Shown here one piece after another: positions 25,226-33,730 of a stretch of DNA of 64,000 bases; position 1 is the stretch's first letter, and every line of letters starts with the position of its first letter. Position numbers and translations under genes: made by a program. The notes below the pieces were generated by a model, which ran no database searches, had not been told where the DNA came from, and saw only the letters and a list, made by a program, of their open reading frames with translations. The stretch lies in assembly GCA_002928955.1 (NCBI GenBank), contig PERT01000012.1, positions 1 to 64,000 on the forward strand, read 5' to 3'. This DNA is from Hyphomicrobium sp. (GTDB lineage Bacteria > Pseudomonadota > Alphaproteobacteria > Rhizobiales > Hyphomicrobiaceae).

Positions 25226-26191
25226 TCACGCCAGCTTGGCCGGCATGTCCTTGCCCGCGAAGAACGCGTCTATGTTGTCGAGCGCCTCATAGCCCATCTG
25301 GTTGCGCGCTTCGATGGCTGCCGAGCCGAGGTGCGGGAACAGAAACGTATTGGGAAGGTCATAGTACCCGTCGTGGATCTTGGGCTCTCCCGCGAACACG
25401 TCCAACCCGGCATAGCCCAGGCGGCCCGACTTCAGAGCCGCGATCATGTCCTCGTCGTTGACGAGATCACCACGCGCCGTATTGACCACGACGGCACCAT
25501 GGGGAAGTTTCTCGATGACGCTCTTGTTGAAGAAGTAGCGCGTCTCAGGTGTCGACGGCGCATTGATCGAAAAGAACTGCGAGACCGAGAGCAGGCTGTC
25601 GAGTGTCATGTGGTAGGTCGCGCCGAGTTCCTTCTCCTTCTCGGGCGACTGCCGGTAGATGTCGTAATAGTGGATATCCATGTCGAAGCCGCGCGCACGC
25701 TTGGCCAAGGCTTGGCCGATTTTGCCAAAACCGTAGATGCCGAGCTTTTTGCCATCGAGCCGCTGCCCAACGAGTTGCAGCGGCTGCCAGCCCGGCCATT
25801 TACGCTGGCGGATCATTGCCTCGCCCTCGCCTGCACGCCGCGCCGATCCGAGCAGCAGCAGCATCGCGATTTCAGCCGTGGCCACGGTGACGCCATGTGG
25901 TGCGTTGCCGACCTTGATGCCGCGCGCTTTGCACGCGTCGAGGTCGATGTGGTCGAAGCCGATCGAGAACGTCGAAAGGCACTTGATGTTCTCGGGCATC
26001 CGATCGATCACGTCCTTCCGGCACTTCTCGTTGAGCGTCAGCAGGATGGCATCAACCGACTTTGCGGTCTCGAGCATCTCGTCGATGGTGATCCTCGGAT
26101 CATCGCCGTGCGCAATGACGTCGTAGCTCGCGCGCGCTCGGGCCATCACGGCCTCCGGCAGCGGCCAGGTGATCAGGATCTTCTTTTTCAT
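25226..26191 (-). CDS. D-2-hydroxyacid dehydrogenase, hydroxypyruvate reductase / glycerate dehydrogenase type
   Basis: A 321-residue NAD(P)-dependent dehydrogenase. It reduces hydroxypyruvate to D-glycerate (also glyoxylate to glycolate). The sequence reads very like the known Hyphomicrobium methylovorum glycerate dehydrogenase: KKKILITWPLPEAVMARA, GFDHIDLDACKARGIKVG, then the Rossmann motif GIYGFGKIGQALAKRA. Catalytic residues are the Arg in NTARGDLV, the Glu in FAGEP and the His in LFPHLGSAA. The start at 26191 removes 29 unlikely residues. With serine-glyoxylate aminotransferase (14172) it forms two consecutive serine-cycle steps. Confidence 0.92.
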   Translation of the reverse strand: MKKKILITWPLPEAVMARARASYDVIAHGDDPRITIDEMLETAKSVDAILLTLNEKCRKDVIDRMPENIKCLSTFSIGFDHIDLDACKARGIKVGNAPHGVTVATAEIAMLLLLGSARRAGEGEAMIRQRKWPGWQPLQLVGQRLDGKKLGIYGFGKIGQALAKRARGFDMDIHYYDIYRQSPEKEKELGATYHMTLDSLLSVSQFFSINAPSTPETRYFFNKSVIEKLPHGAVVVNTARGDLVNDEDMIAALKSGRLGYAGLDVFAGEPKIHDGYYDLPNTFLFPHLGSAAIEARNQMGYEALDNIDAFFAGKDMPAKLA

Positions 26192-26381
26192 GACGTGCTC
26201 CCTGCAGCTTCGGTCGATTTCGCGTCTTCGACTTTTGATCAAGATGCCGCTTGTGCCGCACTCCGGCAATGCTGACAAGCGGTTTGCTGCGAGACATACC
26301 GCAACCGTTCCTTAACAGTGTTGGATCACTGTCGAAGGGTGGTGGTGGTGGGCTTCGCCGACAATTGGAGGGTCGTGTGCC

Positions 26382-26795
26382 ATGCGCGCACTCGTGCTCT
26401 TGCTGGCCGGATTGGCTGGGCTCAAGGTCTGGGCTCAGGATCACATTTATCGTTCGGCGGCCGAGGACGCACTCGTCCACGCCTATCGCCAGCGCGCTAT
26501 TGAGGCCTGCCAAGTTGACAAGCCATCGGCGACAGACCGGCGCAAGGACGCCAAGAGCCTTCAGGTGATCACGAGCCCCTTTGCCGATCCGGCGTCCATT
26601 CAGCTCGTTGTGGGCAAACGCGACGTGGACGTGGCAATCTGGGATGTCGACAACGCGCAGTGGGCGGTACGCTACAAGTATCCCTTGCTGGTCCTGCAAC
26701 CCTCGGCGGCAAGCTCGGCTCCGAATGGCGCAGGACTTGTCTGCGAGTTCGACATCACACTCGGCACCGCGACGATATCAAAACCCCGCTCATGA
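26382..26795 (+). CDS. Small exported hypothetical protein
   Basis: A 137-residue protein with an N-terminal signal peptide or anchor (RALVLLLAGLAGLKVWAQ). The mature part has two cysteines, one in AIEACQVD and one in LVCEFDITLG, that could form a disulfide, and a strand-rich pattern (IQLVVGKRDVDVAIWDVD). I do not recognise the family. It is divergent from the hydroxypyruvate reductase gene and convergent with the methyltransferase gene, 10 bases away. Confidence 0.7.
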   Translation: MRALVLLLAGLAGLKVWAQDHIYRSAAEDALVHAYRQRAIEACQVDKPSATDRRKDAKSLQVITSPFADPASIQLVVGKRDVDVAIWDVDNAQWAVRYKYPLLVLQPSAASSAPNGAGLVCEFDITLGTATISKPRS

Positions 26796-26805
26796 GATCG
26801 AGGCG

Positions 26806-27498
26806 TCAGCGCCGGACTGCCTCGAGCGAAATCTGCGTCATGAACAGGTGGTCGAAGCGACCCCCTGTCATACTCGACAGGATGCGCGTGCGATCAGAGA
26901 ACGGCGTTACCGGCTCAACGGACACAACTGAAAATCCGGCACGTTCAAACATGCCGGCATAGGTATCGGGCGTGAACCAGCGCATGTGCGTGCGATCGAA
27001 CACGCCCTGGTCGGCAAGTTCGAAACGTCCGAGGAGCAGCTCGCGCACCACCCGCCAATGGCTGACATTCGGCGAACTGGCGAGGACGAGACCGCCAGGG
27101 CGGACCACGCGTGCAAGTTTTTCGAGCGCGGTCCACGGGTCGACGAGATGCTCGAGCACCTCCGATAGAATCAGCGCGTCGAATGTCGCCGGGTTCCAAG
27201 GTAACTCGCAAGCCTCGACGTTGCCCGTCACGACTTCGCTCAGTACCCTGCGGGCGCCCTCGGCCGCCGACGGGAAGAGTTCGATGCCGGCGTAGTACCC
27301 GGCGCGGCCTTGGGCGAGTGTCATTGCTCCAGTGGCACCGGTTCCACAGCCGACTTCGAGCACCCGCGCAGTGGCATCGTGCGGCAGTCGCTCGACGAAA
27401 TCGATGCGTGGATTGGAGAAGTAGACGGGCAGTTTGAATTCATAAGCCCGCGCCGAACCGTCAGCCAACCGCGCTGTCCCAACCACGCAATACCCCAT
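26806..27498 (-). CDS. Class I SAM-dependent methyltransferase
   Basis: A 230-residue methyltransferase with a Rossmann fold. Motif I is VLEVGCGTGATG, the acidic end of strand 2 is GIELFPSA, motif II is FDALILSEVLEHLVDPW and motif III is VRPGGLVLASSPNVSHW. The HLVDPW and RPGG pattern is that of the UbiE/Methyltransf_11 group. The C terminus has GVFDRTHMRWFTPDTYAGM, common in methyltransferases of polysaccharide clusters. It lies next to the exopolysaccharide locus but on the opposite strand, so methylation of a sugar is possible, not shown. Confidence 0.85.
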   Translation of the reverse strand: MGYCVVGTARLADGSARAYEFKLPVYFSNPRIDFVERLPHDATARVLEVGCGTGATGAMTLAQGRAGYYAGIELFPSAAEGARRVLSEVVTGNVEACELPWNPATFDALILSEVLEHLVDPWTALEKLARVVRPGGLVLASSPNVSHWRVVRELLLGRFELADQGVFDRTHMRWFTPDTYAGMFERAGFSVVSVEPVTPFSDRTRILSSMTGGRFDHLFMTQISLEAVRR

Positions 27499-27710
27499 CA
27501 AGCCGTTTGCAGTTCGCAAAGACGCTATCAGCGGACCCTCAATATGGAGCTAACACGCATCATGTATGCAGTACGGCGGCGATCCGCTCAAAATTCGTGT
27601 GTGCGCTTAATCCCGCATTTACCGATTTCAGCGTTTTCTATCGGGTGAGGGTGAGGTCCGTCTGCGACCACGCCCCCAATTGGTTCGTTGTTGTAAAAGC
27701 GTGACAAACC

Positions 27711-28310
27711 ATGCCTGTCAGTCGAATTCTCGACGTGTCCAGCCGCATCCTGATCCTGGCCTGTTCGGTCGCGGTGCTCGCGACTGCCTGCGCCGATCCC
27801 GGCATCTACACCTCGCCGAATTATGCCACCAAGGACGGCGAACCCCGGCTCAATCGCACGTTCCGGCTCGGCGTCGGCGACAAGCTCAAGATCACGGTCT
27901 TCGGCGAGGAGAACCTGTCGAGCCAGGTCGAGATCAATGCTTCGGGTCAGGTCGCGCTGCCGCTTATTGGCGAGGTGCCGGCCACGGGCAAAACGCTATC
28001 CGAACTCAGAGACACGATCGCCCGGCGCCTGGCCGAAGGCTACCTGAAGAATCCGAAGGTCAATGTCGAGGTTCTGAATTTCCGCCCGATCTACATTCAC
28101 GGCGAAGTCCGAAGCGGCGGCGAGTTCGCCTTCAAGAACGGACTTTCCTTCCGCGACGCCATCGCTATCGCCGGCGGCTACACCTACCGCGCTCAGCAAG
28201 GCTACCTGTTGCTCGTCCGGGAGGGCGGGCAGGAGCAGCGGTTGCCTCTGCCTTCCGATCTTCCGGTTCTGCCGGGAGACAACATCCGCATTCCCGAGCG
28301 CTTCTTCTAA
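27711..28310 (+). CDS. Polysaccharide export lipoprotein (Wza/GumB type)
   Basis: A 199-residue outer-membrane lipoprotein with the lipobox LATAC near residue 27. The Poly_export domain runs from FRLGVGDKLKITVFGEENLS to PLIGEVPATGKTLSEL, then NPKVNVEVLNFRPIYIHGEV and the SLBB-like end GLSFRDAIAIAGGYTYRA. It lacks the long C-terminal membrane helix of E. coli Wza, as the GumB group does. It probably forms the periplasmic and outer-membrane channel, perhaps with the barrel protein encoded five bases downstream. Confidence 0.93.
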   Translation: MPVSRILDVSSRILILACSVAVLATACADPGIYTSPNYATKDGEPRLNRTFRLGVGDKLKITVFGEENLSSQVEINASGQVALPLIGEVPATGKTLSELRDTIARRLAEGYLKNPKVNVEVLNFRPIYIHGEVRSGGEFAFKNGLSFRDAIAIAGGYTYRAQQGYLLLVREGGQEQRLPLPSDLPVLPGDNIRIPERFF

Positions 28311-28315
28311 GAAAA

Positions 28316-29704
28316 TTGTCCATTCGGTCCAACAACTTGTCCGCACGCAACAAGTATTCTGGTGTCACGGCACGGCCCTCGCGGCGCGTGATGCCGATGC
28401 TTGCCGGCGCGACGGCGGCCTCGGCTGCCATCCACCTCTTGCCGGAGCCTGCCCGTGCGCTCGATCTCGACAGCGACGGCGGTCTGATTACCGAGACGGT
28501 CGCCAGTCGCGATAGGCTGAGGACCTACGACAACTCCAAGAAGTATGGCGCCGAGCGGATCGCCGACCGGGACCGCAAGGAATCCCAGCCCGACGGGATC
28601 CGAGCTGGCAACTACATGATTTTTCCAACGATCGGAACCGCGGTCGTCTACGACGACAACATCTTCGCGACCAACCAGGACAAGGTGTCGGACTTCCGCA
28701 CCGAACTTGCGCCTCGGCTCCGCTTTCAGTCGCAGTTGCCGCGGCACGTGCTCGACCTGTCGCTCGGCGGCAAGATCGTCAACTATCTCGCGGCGACCGA
28801 CCAGGACTACGCGAACGTCAACGCCAACGTCGACGGCGCACTCCATTTCGATCATGCCCACACTCTCTCTGTGAACGCGCTTGCCGCTCTCGAGCACGAG
28901 GAACGCAACGACGTCGAAAGTCCACGCGATGCCCGTGAACCCGTCGCCATCCGGCATACCCGCGTCATCTCTGGATTTACCCGCGACGTCGGCCGGCTTT
29001 ACGGCACGGTGTCGGCGGGCTTCGAGCAGTGGGACTACGACGACACCATCTCGGGCTCAGGCGCGAAGCTCGACCAGGACTCCCGCGACCTCGATATGCT
29101 CAGCACGCAACTCAAGCTCGGCTATCGATTTTCGCCAGGCTACGAACTGGTCGGCAGGATCCGGGCGCTTCGGCAATGGAATCGCGGCGACGGAACCACC
29201 GACTACGACGGCATCGGCTACGAAGCGATTGCCGGCGTCGCTTTCGAAACCAACCCGATCCTGCGCTGGCGGCTTCTCGGCGGATACGGGATCCGGGAGT
29301 ACGAACAGGCCAGCATCGACAGCATCGCGTCGTCGCTGATCGAAGGCAACGTACAGTGGCTGGCCACGCAACGGATGACGATAACTGGAACCGTGTCGCG
29401 CGCGATCGACGATCGGATCGGCAGTGAGACAGGTGGGCGCGTTGAAAGCCTCGTCCGCGCCCAGCTCGACTACGAGCTTTATCACAATCTGGTGCTGACA
29501 CTCGGAGGTGAGGTCAAGGCCGCCGACTTCATTGGGGTTTCGCGAGAGGACCGCTCGTGGAGCGCGAAGATCGGTCTCGACTACTACCACACGAAGAACT
29601 GGCTGTTTACCTTTGGGTACGAACATCTCAGTCGTGATTCGAGTGACGATGAATTCGACGTGACCCGCAACCGGTTCACGATTGGCGCGAAACTGCGATT
29701 CTAG
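28316..29704 (+). CDS. Outer membrane beta-barrel protein of the exopolysaccharide locus (BBP2-like)
   Basis: About 462 residues if started at TTG 28316; an ATG at 28391 would give 437. The longer start keeps basic residues (RPSRR) before the hydrophobic signal segment MLAGATAASAAIHLL, which favours it. The mature protein is rich in alternating strands with aromatic ends (GTAVVYDDNIFATN; FEQWDYDDTISGSG) and ends NRFTIGAKLRF, a classical last strand with terminal Phe. Such barrels commonly sit beside GumB-type export proteins in alphaproteobacteria and are thought to form or stabilise the outer-membrane pore. The open frame continues further upstream, but that part is only another reading of the export lipoprotein gene. 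Confidence 0.82.
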   Translation: MSIRSNNLSARNKYSGVTARPSRRVMPMLAGATAASAAIHLLPEPARALDLDSDGGLITETVASRDRLRTYDNSKKYGAERIADRDRKESQPDGIRAGNYMIFPTIGTAVVYDDNIFATNQDKVSDFRTELAPRLRFQSQLPRHVLDLSLGGKIVNYLAATDQDYANVNANVDGALHFDHAHTLSVNALAALEHEERNDVESPRDAREPVAIRHTRVISGFTRDVGRLYGTVSAGFEQWDYDDTISGSGAKLDQDSRDLDMLSTQLKLGYRFSPGYELVGRIRALRQWNRGDGTTDYDGIGYEAIAGVAFETNPILRWRLLGGYGIREYEQASIDSIASSLIEGNVQWLATQRMTITGTVSRAIDDRIGSETGGRVESLVRAQLDYELYHNLVLTLGGEVKAADFIGVSREDRSWSAKIGLDYYHTKNWLFTFGYEHLSRDSSDDEFDVTRNRFTIGAKLRF

Positions 29705-29764
29705 TGCTAGAGAAAAGAAAACCCTAGAATGTACGGGGCTGGACTAGATTCAGAACAAATGGAC

Positions 29765-29773
29765 GGGGGGGGG
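29765..29773 (+). repeat. Homopolymer run of nine Gs at the 5' end of the co-polymerase gene
   Basis: Two in-phase ATGs (29729 and 29759) lead into the run in a frame that does not continue into the co-polymerase. With eight or eleven Gs, either ATG would read through into PSLDRILSALSRRW, the natural-looking N terminus of the next protein. The run is therefore either a phase-variable tract or a sequencing or assembly error. Confidence 0.7.
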
Positions 29774-29807
29774 CGGCGGCCCGAGCCTCGACCGTATTCT
29801 GTCCGCG

Positions 29808-32012
29808 TTGTCGCGCCGCTGGAAGTTGCCGGTTCTGGCGGCCCTTGCGTTCGGAGCGCTCGGTGCCGGCGTTACCCACATGATGCCGGACCGCTTCGAC
29901 GCGTCGTCCGTGGTGCAGATCGACCCGCGCAAGAAAACGATCTCGAATCTTGAAAGTGTCGTCTCGGAACTGAAGGCGGACGCGGCAACCGTTGAAAGCG
30001 AGGTCGAAATTCTCCGATCCCGCAGCATCGCGATCAAGGTCATCGATCTGTTGAAGCTGCGTGAAGACCCCGAATTCGAGCGCGTATCTCATCTGAGGCG
30101 ATTGCTGAACACCCTCGGCTTCGAGTTCCTGCTGGATGAAAACCCTAAGGACCAGAACGAGGCCACAACCCGGCTCAATACGCGCAGGGATCCGATCGCG
30201 AGCCTCATCGCCCCCGACCAGCCAGGCCTACGCGAACCGGAGCGGGACGAGGTGGCCGTCGCCTTCTCCGAGCGTTTGCGGGTGGGACGGGTGCGCAGCA
30301 CACTGTTGATCAATATCCGGTTTTCCGCCAGCGATCCGGTCAAGGCTGCGAAGATCGCCAATGCCATCGCCGACGTCTACATCCAAGAGCAGCTGGCCTA
30401 CAAACAGCGCTCCGCCGGCCAAGCCAGCGGCTTGCTCGAGCAAAAACTTGAGCAGCTGAAGTCGAAGGTCGCAGACGCCGAGCACAAGGTGGAGAAATTC
30501 AAGGCCGAAAACAATATATTCGACACCGAAGGCCAGATCCTGTCGGAAAAGCAGCTCGCCCGTCTGATGGAGCAGACCGTGGTGTCACGGAATGCCACGA
30601 GCGAAGCACGCGCCAAGTACGAGCAAGGCCAGAAGCTGCTCAAGCGGGGGGACAACGGCGGCGCCACCGCCGATGTCTTGCAGAGCCATACGGTACGCCT
30701 GATGAAAGAGCAGTTCGCCAAGGCGTCGCGCCATGAGGCCGAGCTTGCGACGAAGTACGGCCCGCGCCACCCGGAAATGCAGAAGGTTCGGGCGGAGGTC
30801 GCGGATGCTGAGGCCCAGCTCGCCGCCGAAATAGAGCGGCTTGTCACAAATCTGAAAAACGAGCTCGAAGTGGCCGAAAGCCGCGAGCGACAGCTCACGG
30901 CGAACCTCGATACCCTGAAGGAGCAGCAGGTCGTCTCCAAGGATGCCACTGTCCAACTCAAGGAACTGCAACGCGAGGCCGCGACCAGCAAGCAACTGTT
31001 CGAGGCTCTTCTATCGCGGTTCAAGCAGACCAACGAGACGCAAGATCTGCAGCTCGCCGACAGCCGCATCATCGAGCATGCCGACGTGCCGCTTTTCCCG
31101 GCCGCGCCAAACCGTAAGCAGACCACGCTGCTGGCGCTCATCGGCGGCCTGGTGGCCGGTTTGGCTCTTGTGATGATCCTCGAATTCGCGACGTCCGGCA
31201 TCGGCCGGCCGGAGGACGTCGAGCGCGTGTTCGACTTAGCCCATCTGGCGTCCGTGCCGTGGGCCGTTGCGCCGGGCGAAGCCTTCGACCGCATGCGATC
31301 GATCCGGATGGTGATTGCCGAACCGTCCGGCATCTATGCCGAGGCAATCCGTGGCGCGCGGCGAGAGATCGACGTCCGCCGCACCCACGGCTCGGCCCGC
31401 CTCATCCAGATCGCATCGAGCCTTCCGGGTGAAGGGTCGAGCGTGATCGCGTCAAACCTTGCCCACCACTATGCGGTGACCGGACAGCGCGTACTGCTGA
31501 TCGATGGCGACCTCAGGCGCGCAAACCTGACGCGCGAACTCGCCGGAGGGCGGCCAACCGGGTTGCTTGAAGCGCTGGCCACCGGTCTTCCGGTCGAAGC
31601 AGCAATACTGCGCGATGGCCGCACCGGCCTCCACTTCCTGCCGGCCAACGGGCCGCTTCCTTCGCACCTTTCCAGCGCCGAACTGATCGCTTCTCCAGCC
31701 CTCGGAGCTACGCTCGACAACATGAAGCGCCAGTTCGACACCATCGTCATCCACAGCCCGCCGCTGCTGCCGGTCATCGACGGACGCGTGCTGGCCGATC
31801 ACGCCGACCAGATCGTTTTTGTCATGACGTGGCGGCGCACGCCGAAGCAACTGGCCAAGCGCGCTCTGAAATGCCTCGGCTTCAATCACCGCAAAGTCGT
31901 TGGCGTGGTGATGACCGAGGTCGACCCAGCCATCATCGAGGACTCGCGATCGCTCGGCTCGGGCCTCGGCGGCGCCGGCCGCCAGAGCTTGGCGGGTCGT
32001 CACGCCGCGTGA
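29808..32012 (+). CDS. Polysaccharide co-polymerase / Wzc-like protein with degenerate kinase domain
   Basis: At least 734 residues from a TTG; the true start is probably ATG 29729 or 29759, out of frame by one base because of the G run. An inner-membrane Wzz domain follows a first helix (PVLAALAFGALGAG). A long periplasmic coiled coil spans about residues 200-400, and the second helix is near 445 (LLALIGGLVAGLALVMILEF). The C-terminal cytoplasmic domain resembles a BY-kinase, but Walker A reads LPGEGSSV where PGEGKST is expected, and Walker B ends VIHSPP where Asp is usual. The Tyr-rich tail is absent. It probably controls chain length and bridges to the export lipoprotein without kinase activity. 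Confidence 0.85.
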   Translation: MSRRWKLPVLAALAFGALGAGVTHMMPDRFDASSVVQIDPRKKTISNLESVVSELKADAATVESEVEILRSRSIAIKVIDLLKLREDPEFERVSHLRRLLNTLGFEFLLDENPKDQNEATTRLNTRRDPIASLIAPDQPGLREPERDEVAVAFSERLRVGRVRSTLLINIRFSASDPVKAAKIANAIADVYIQEQLAYKQRSAGQASGLLEQKLEQLKSKVADAEHKVEKFKAENNIFDTEGQILSEKQLARLMEQTVVSRNATSEARAKYEQGQKLLKRGDNGGATADVLQSHTVRLMKEQFAKASRHEAELATKYGPRHPEMQKVRAEVADAEAQLAAEIERLVTNLKNELEVAESRERQLTANLDTLKEQQVVSKDATVQLKELQREAATSKQLFEALLSRFKQTNETQDLQLADSRIIEHADVPLFPAAPNRKQTTLLALIGGLVAGLALVMILEFATSGIGRPEDVERVFDLAHLASVPWAVAPGEAFDRMRSIRMVIAEPSGIYAEAIRGARREIDVRRTHGSARLIQIASSLPGEGSSVIASNLAHHYAVTGQRVLLIDGDLRRANLTRELAGGRPTGLLEALATGLPVEAAILRDGRTGLHFLPANGPLPSHLSSAELIASPALGATLDNMKRQFDTIVIHSPPLLPVIDGRVLADHADQIVFVMTWRRTPKQLAKRALKCLGFNHRKVVGVVMTEVDPAIIEDSRSLGSGLGGAGRQSLAGRHAA

Positions 32013-32149
32013 ACAAGGCGGTCCGCTGCCAAATGGTTGACGCTGTGATTTTTCTCATTTGTTTTCAGCCAAAATTCAGATTGTTGCGGTCTACTCAGAC
32101 ACGTTGAGGGTGTAGGCTGGCGCGGTTGTGCCGAGCGCGTGGGTGGACA

Positions 32150-33628
32150 ATGGCAGTATCGACCGTAGTGGATGCAACGACCGAAGCCCGGCTGACGCCT
32201 CAAGGACAGGACCACCCCGTCAAATCGCGATGGTCGCGCCGCATCGCCGCCGATATGGTCGCACTCGCGGACATGATCGCGGTAATGTCCGCCGGCGTTC
32301 TTCCTGCCTGGATCTACAATGTCTACGGTGGCGTCAATCTCGATTGGACCCTGGTCCTGCAGTCGATCATGGTCGCCGCCTTCCTGGTGCAGGTCTGTCT
32401 CCGGTACTGGGGATTGTATGACACCCGCAAAATGCACGATTTCCCCCAGGACCCGGCGCGGCTGTTGGCGGCGTTGCTGATCGGCATCCTGGGTGTGCTC
32501 GGCCTCTGCTTGCCGCAAGCCATGCGCAATGTGCACATGTGGATCTGGTATGCAGCCTGGCTGTCGGCGAGTTTCACCCTGATCCTTCTTGTTCGACTCT
32601 CGGCGCAAGCGTTGCTCTCGAAATTCACGGCTGACGGCCGCTTCGAACAGCACATCGCGGTGTTCGGCGCCGGCGCAATCGCCCGCCGGGTCAAGGAGCA
32701 CCTGACTGACAAGAGCCTCGGCGTTCACTTCGCCGGTGTCTACGACGACCGTATTGGCGACGATCGCGTCGACCCCGAGGGACTGACTGTGAACGGCAAG
32801 CTCGAAGACCTGATCAAGGCCGCACGCGAAGACAAGATCGATCAGATTATTGTCGCCCTGCCCCAGACCGCCGACCGCCGCATGGCCGACGTCGTCCGCA
32901 AGCTCGAACAGCTGCCGGTCAGCGTCCACATTGTCACGCACATTGCGTCCGACCTGGTCGGAAATACCCAGGCGCACGCCGTGTCGAGCCTCGGACCCGT
33001 CGGCCTTCTGGATGTCAAATCCAAGCCATTCTCAGACTGGGGCCCGGTCATCAAGACGCTTGAAGACTCCGTGCTTGGGATGCTTTTCGTGCTGATCACA
33101 CTGCCGCTGCTGCCGATCATCGCACTCGCCATCCGCTTGGACAGCCCGGGTCCGATCCTGTTCACCCAGAAGCGCCGAGGATTGAACCACAAGGTGTTCG
33201 AAGTGTTCAAGTTCCGCACCATGACGGTGATGGAAGACGGCGACGACGTGCGCCAGGCCTCCGCCATGGATCCCCGCATTACCCGCGTCGGAAAGTGGCT
33301 TCGGCGATCCAGCCTCGACGAGCTTCCGCAATTATGGAATGTGCTTCGCGGCGAGATGAGCTTGGTCGGCCCGCGACCGCATGCACTGGTCCACGACGAC
33401 GAGTTCAGCCAGAAGCTGGAGGAGTATGCCGCGCGCCATCAAGTCAAACCCGGCATAACGGGCCTTGCCCAGGTCAAAGGCTGGCGTGGCGAGACCAGCA
33501 CGACCGCGAAAATAAAATCCAGGGTCGAGCACGACATTCATTACATCAAGACATGGTCACTCGGTCTCGATCTTAAAATCCTGTGCCAGACCCTCGGCGC
33601 AGTCATCTCTGGCAAGAACGCGAACTGA
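32150..33628 (+). CDS. Undecaprenyl-phosphate sugar phosphotransferase (priming transferase, WcaJ type)
   Basis: A 492-residue polyisoprenyl-phosphate hexose-1-phosphate transferase that starts the repeat unit on the lipid carrier. It has four N-terminal helices, a CoA-binding-like Rossmann domain (IAVFGAGAIARRVKEHL) near residues 180-300, a fifth membrane segment (VLGMLFVLITLPLLPIIAL) and the catalytic domain. Motifs in that domain are FKFRTM, RRSSLDELPQLWNVLRGEMS and VGPRPH, with the conserved Asp-Glu pair. The sugar is likely glucose or galactose phosphate. The ATG at 32150 follows GGGTGGACA. Confidence 0.92.
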   Translation: MAVSTVVDATTEARLTPQGQDHPVKSRWSRRIAADMVALADMIAVMSAGVLPAWIYNVYGGVNLDWTLVLQSIMVAAFLVQVCLRYWGLYDTRKMHDFPQDPARLLAALLIGILGVLGLCLPQAMRNVHMWIWYAAWLSASFTLILLVRLSAQALLSKFTADGRFEQHIAVFGAGAIARRVKEHLTDKSLGVHFAGVYDDRIGDDRVDPEGLTVNGKLEDLIKAAREDKIDQIIVALPQTADRRMADVVRKLEQLPVSVHIVTHIASDLVGNTQAHAVSSLGPVGLLDVKSKPFSDWGPVIKTLEDSVLGMLFVLITLPLLPIIALAIRLDSPGPILFTQKRRGLNHKVFEVFKFRTMTVMEDGDDVRQASAMDPRITRVGKWLRRSSLDELPQLWNVLRGEMSLVGPRPHALVHDDEFSQKLEEYAARHQVKPGITGLAQVKGWRGETSTTAKIKSRVEHDIHYIKTWSLGLDLKILCQTLGAVISGKNAN

Positions 33629-33730
33629 ACACGTCAGCCAGTACTTCAAGGGCGTCTTACGGAACCTGGATAGAGGAGAATTGCGGCAAAGCGCTGACCC
33701 AGAAGGCGCCTTAGATCGAGAGCTGAAAAC

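Noticed and set aside
27680-28315. Upstream extension of the outer-membrane barrel reading frame
   Set aside because: Before 28316 the frame only re-reads the export lipoprotein gene and gives an Arg/His-rich sequence with no signal peptide.
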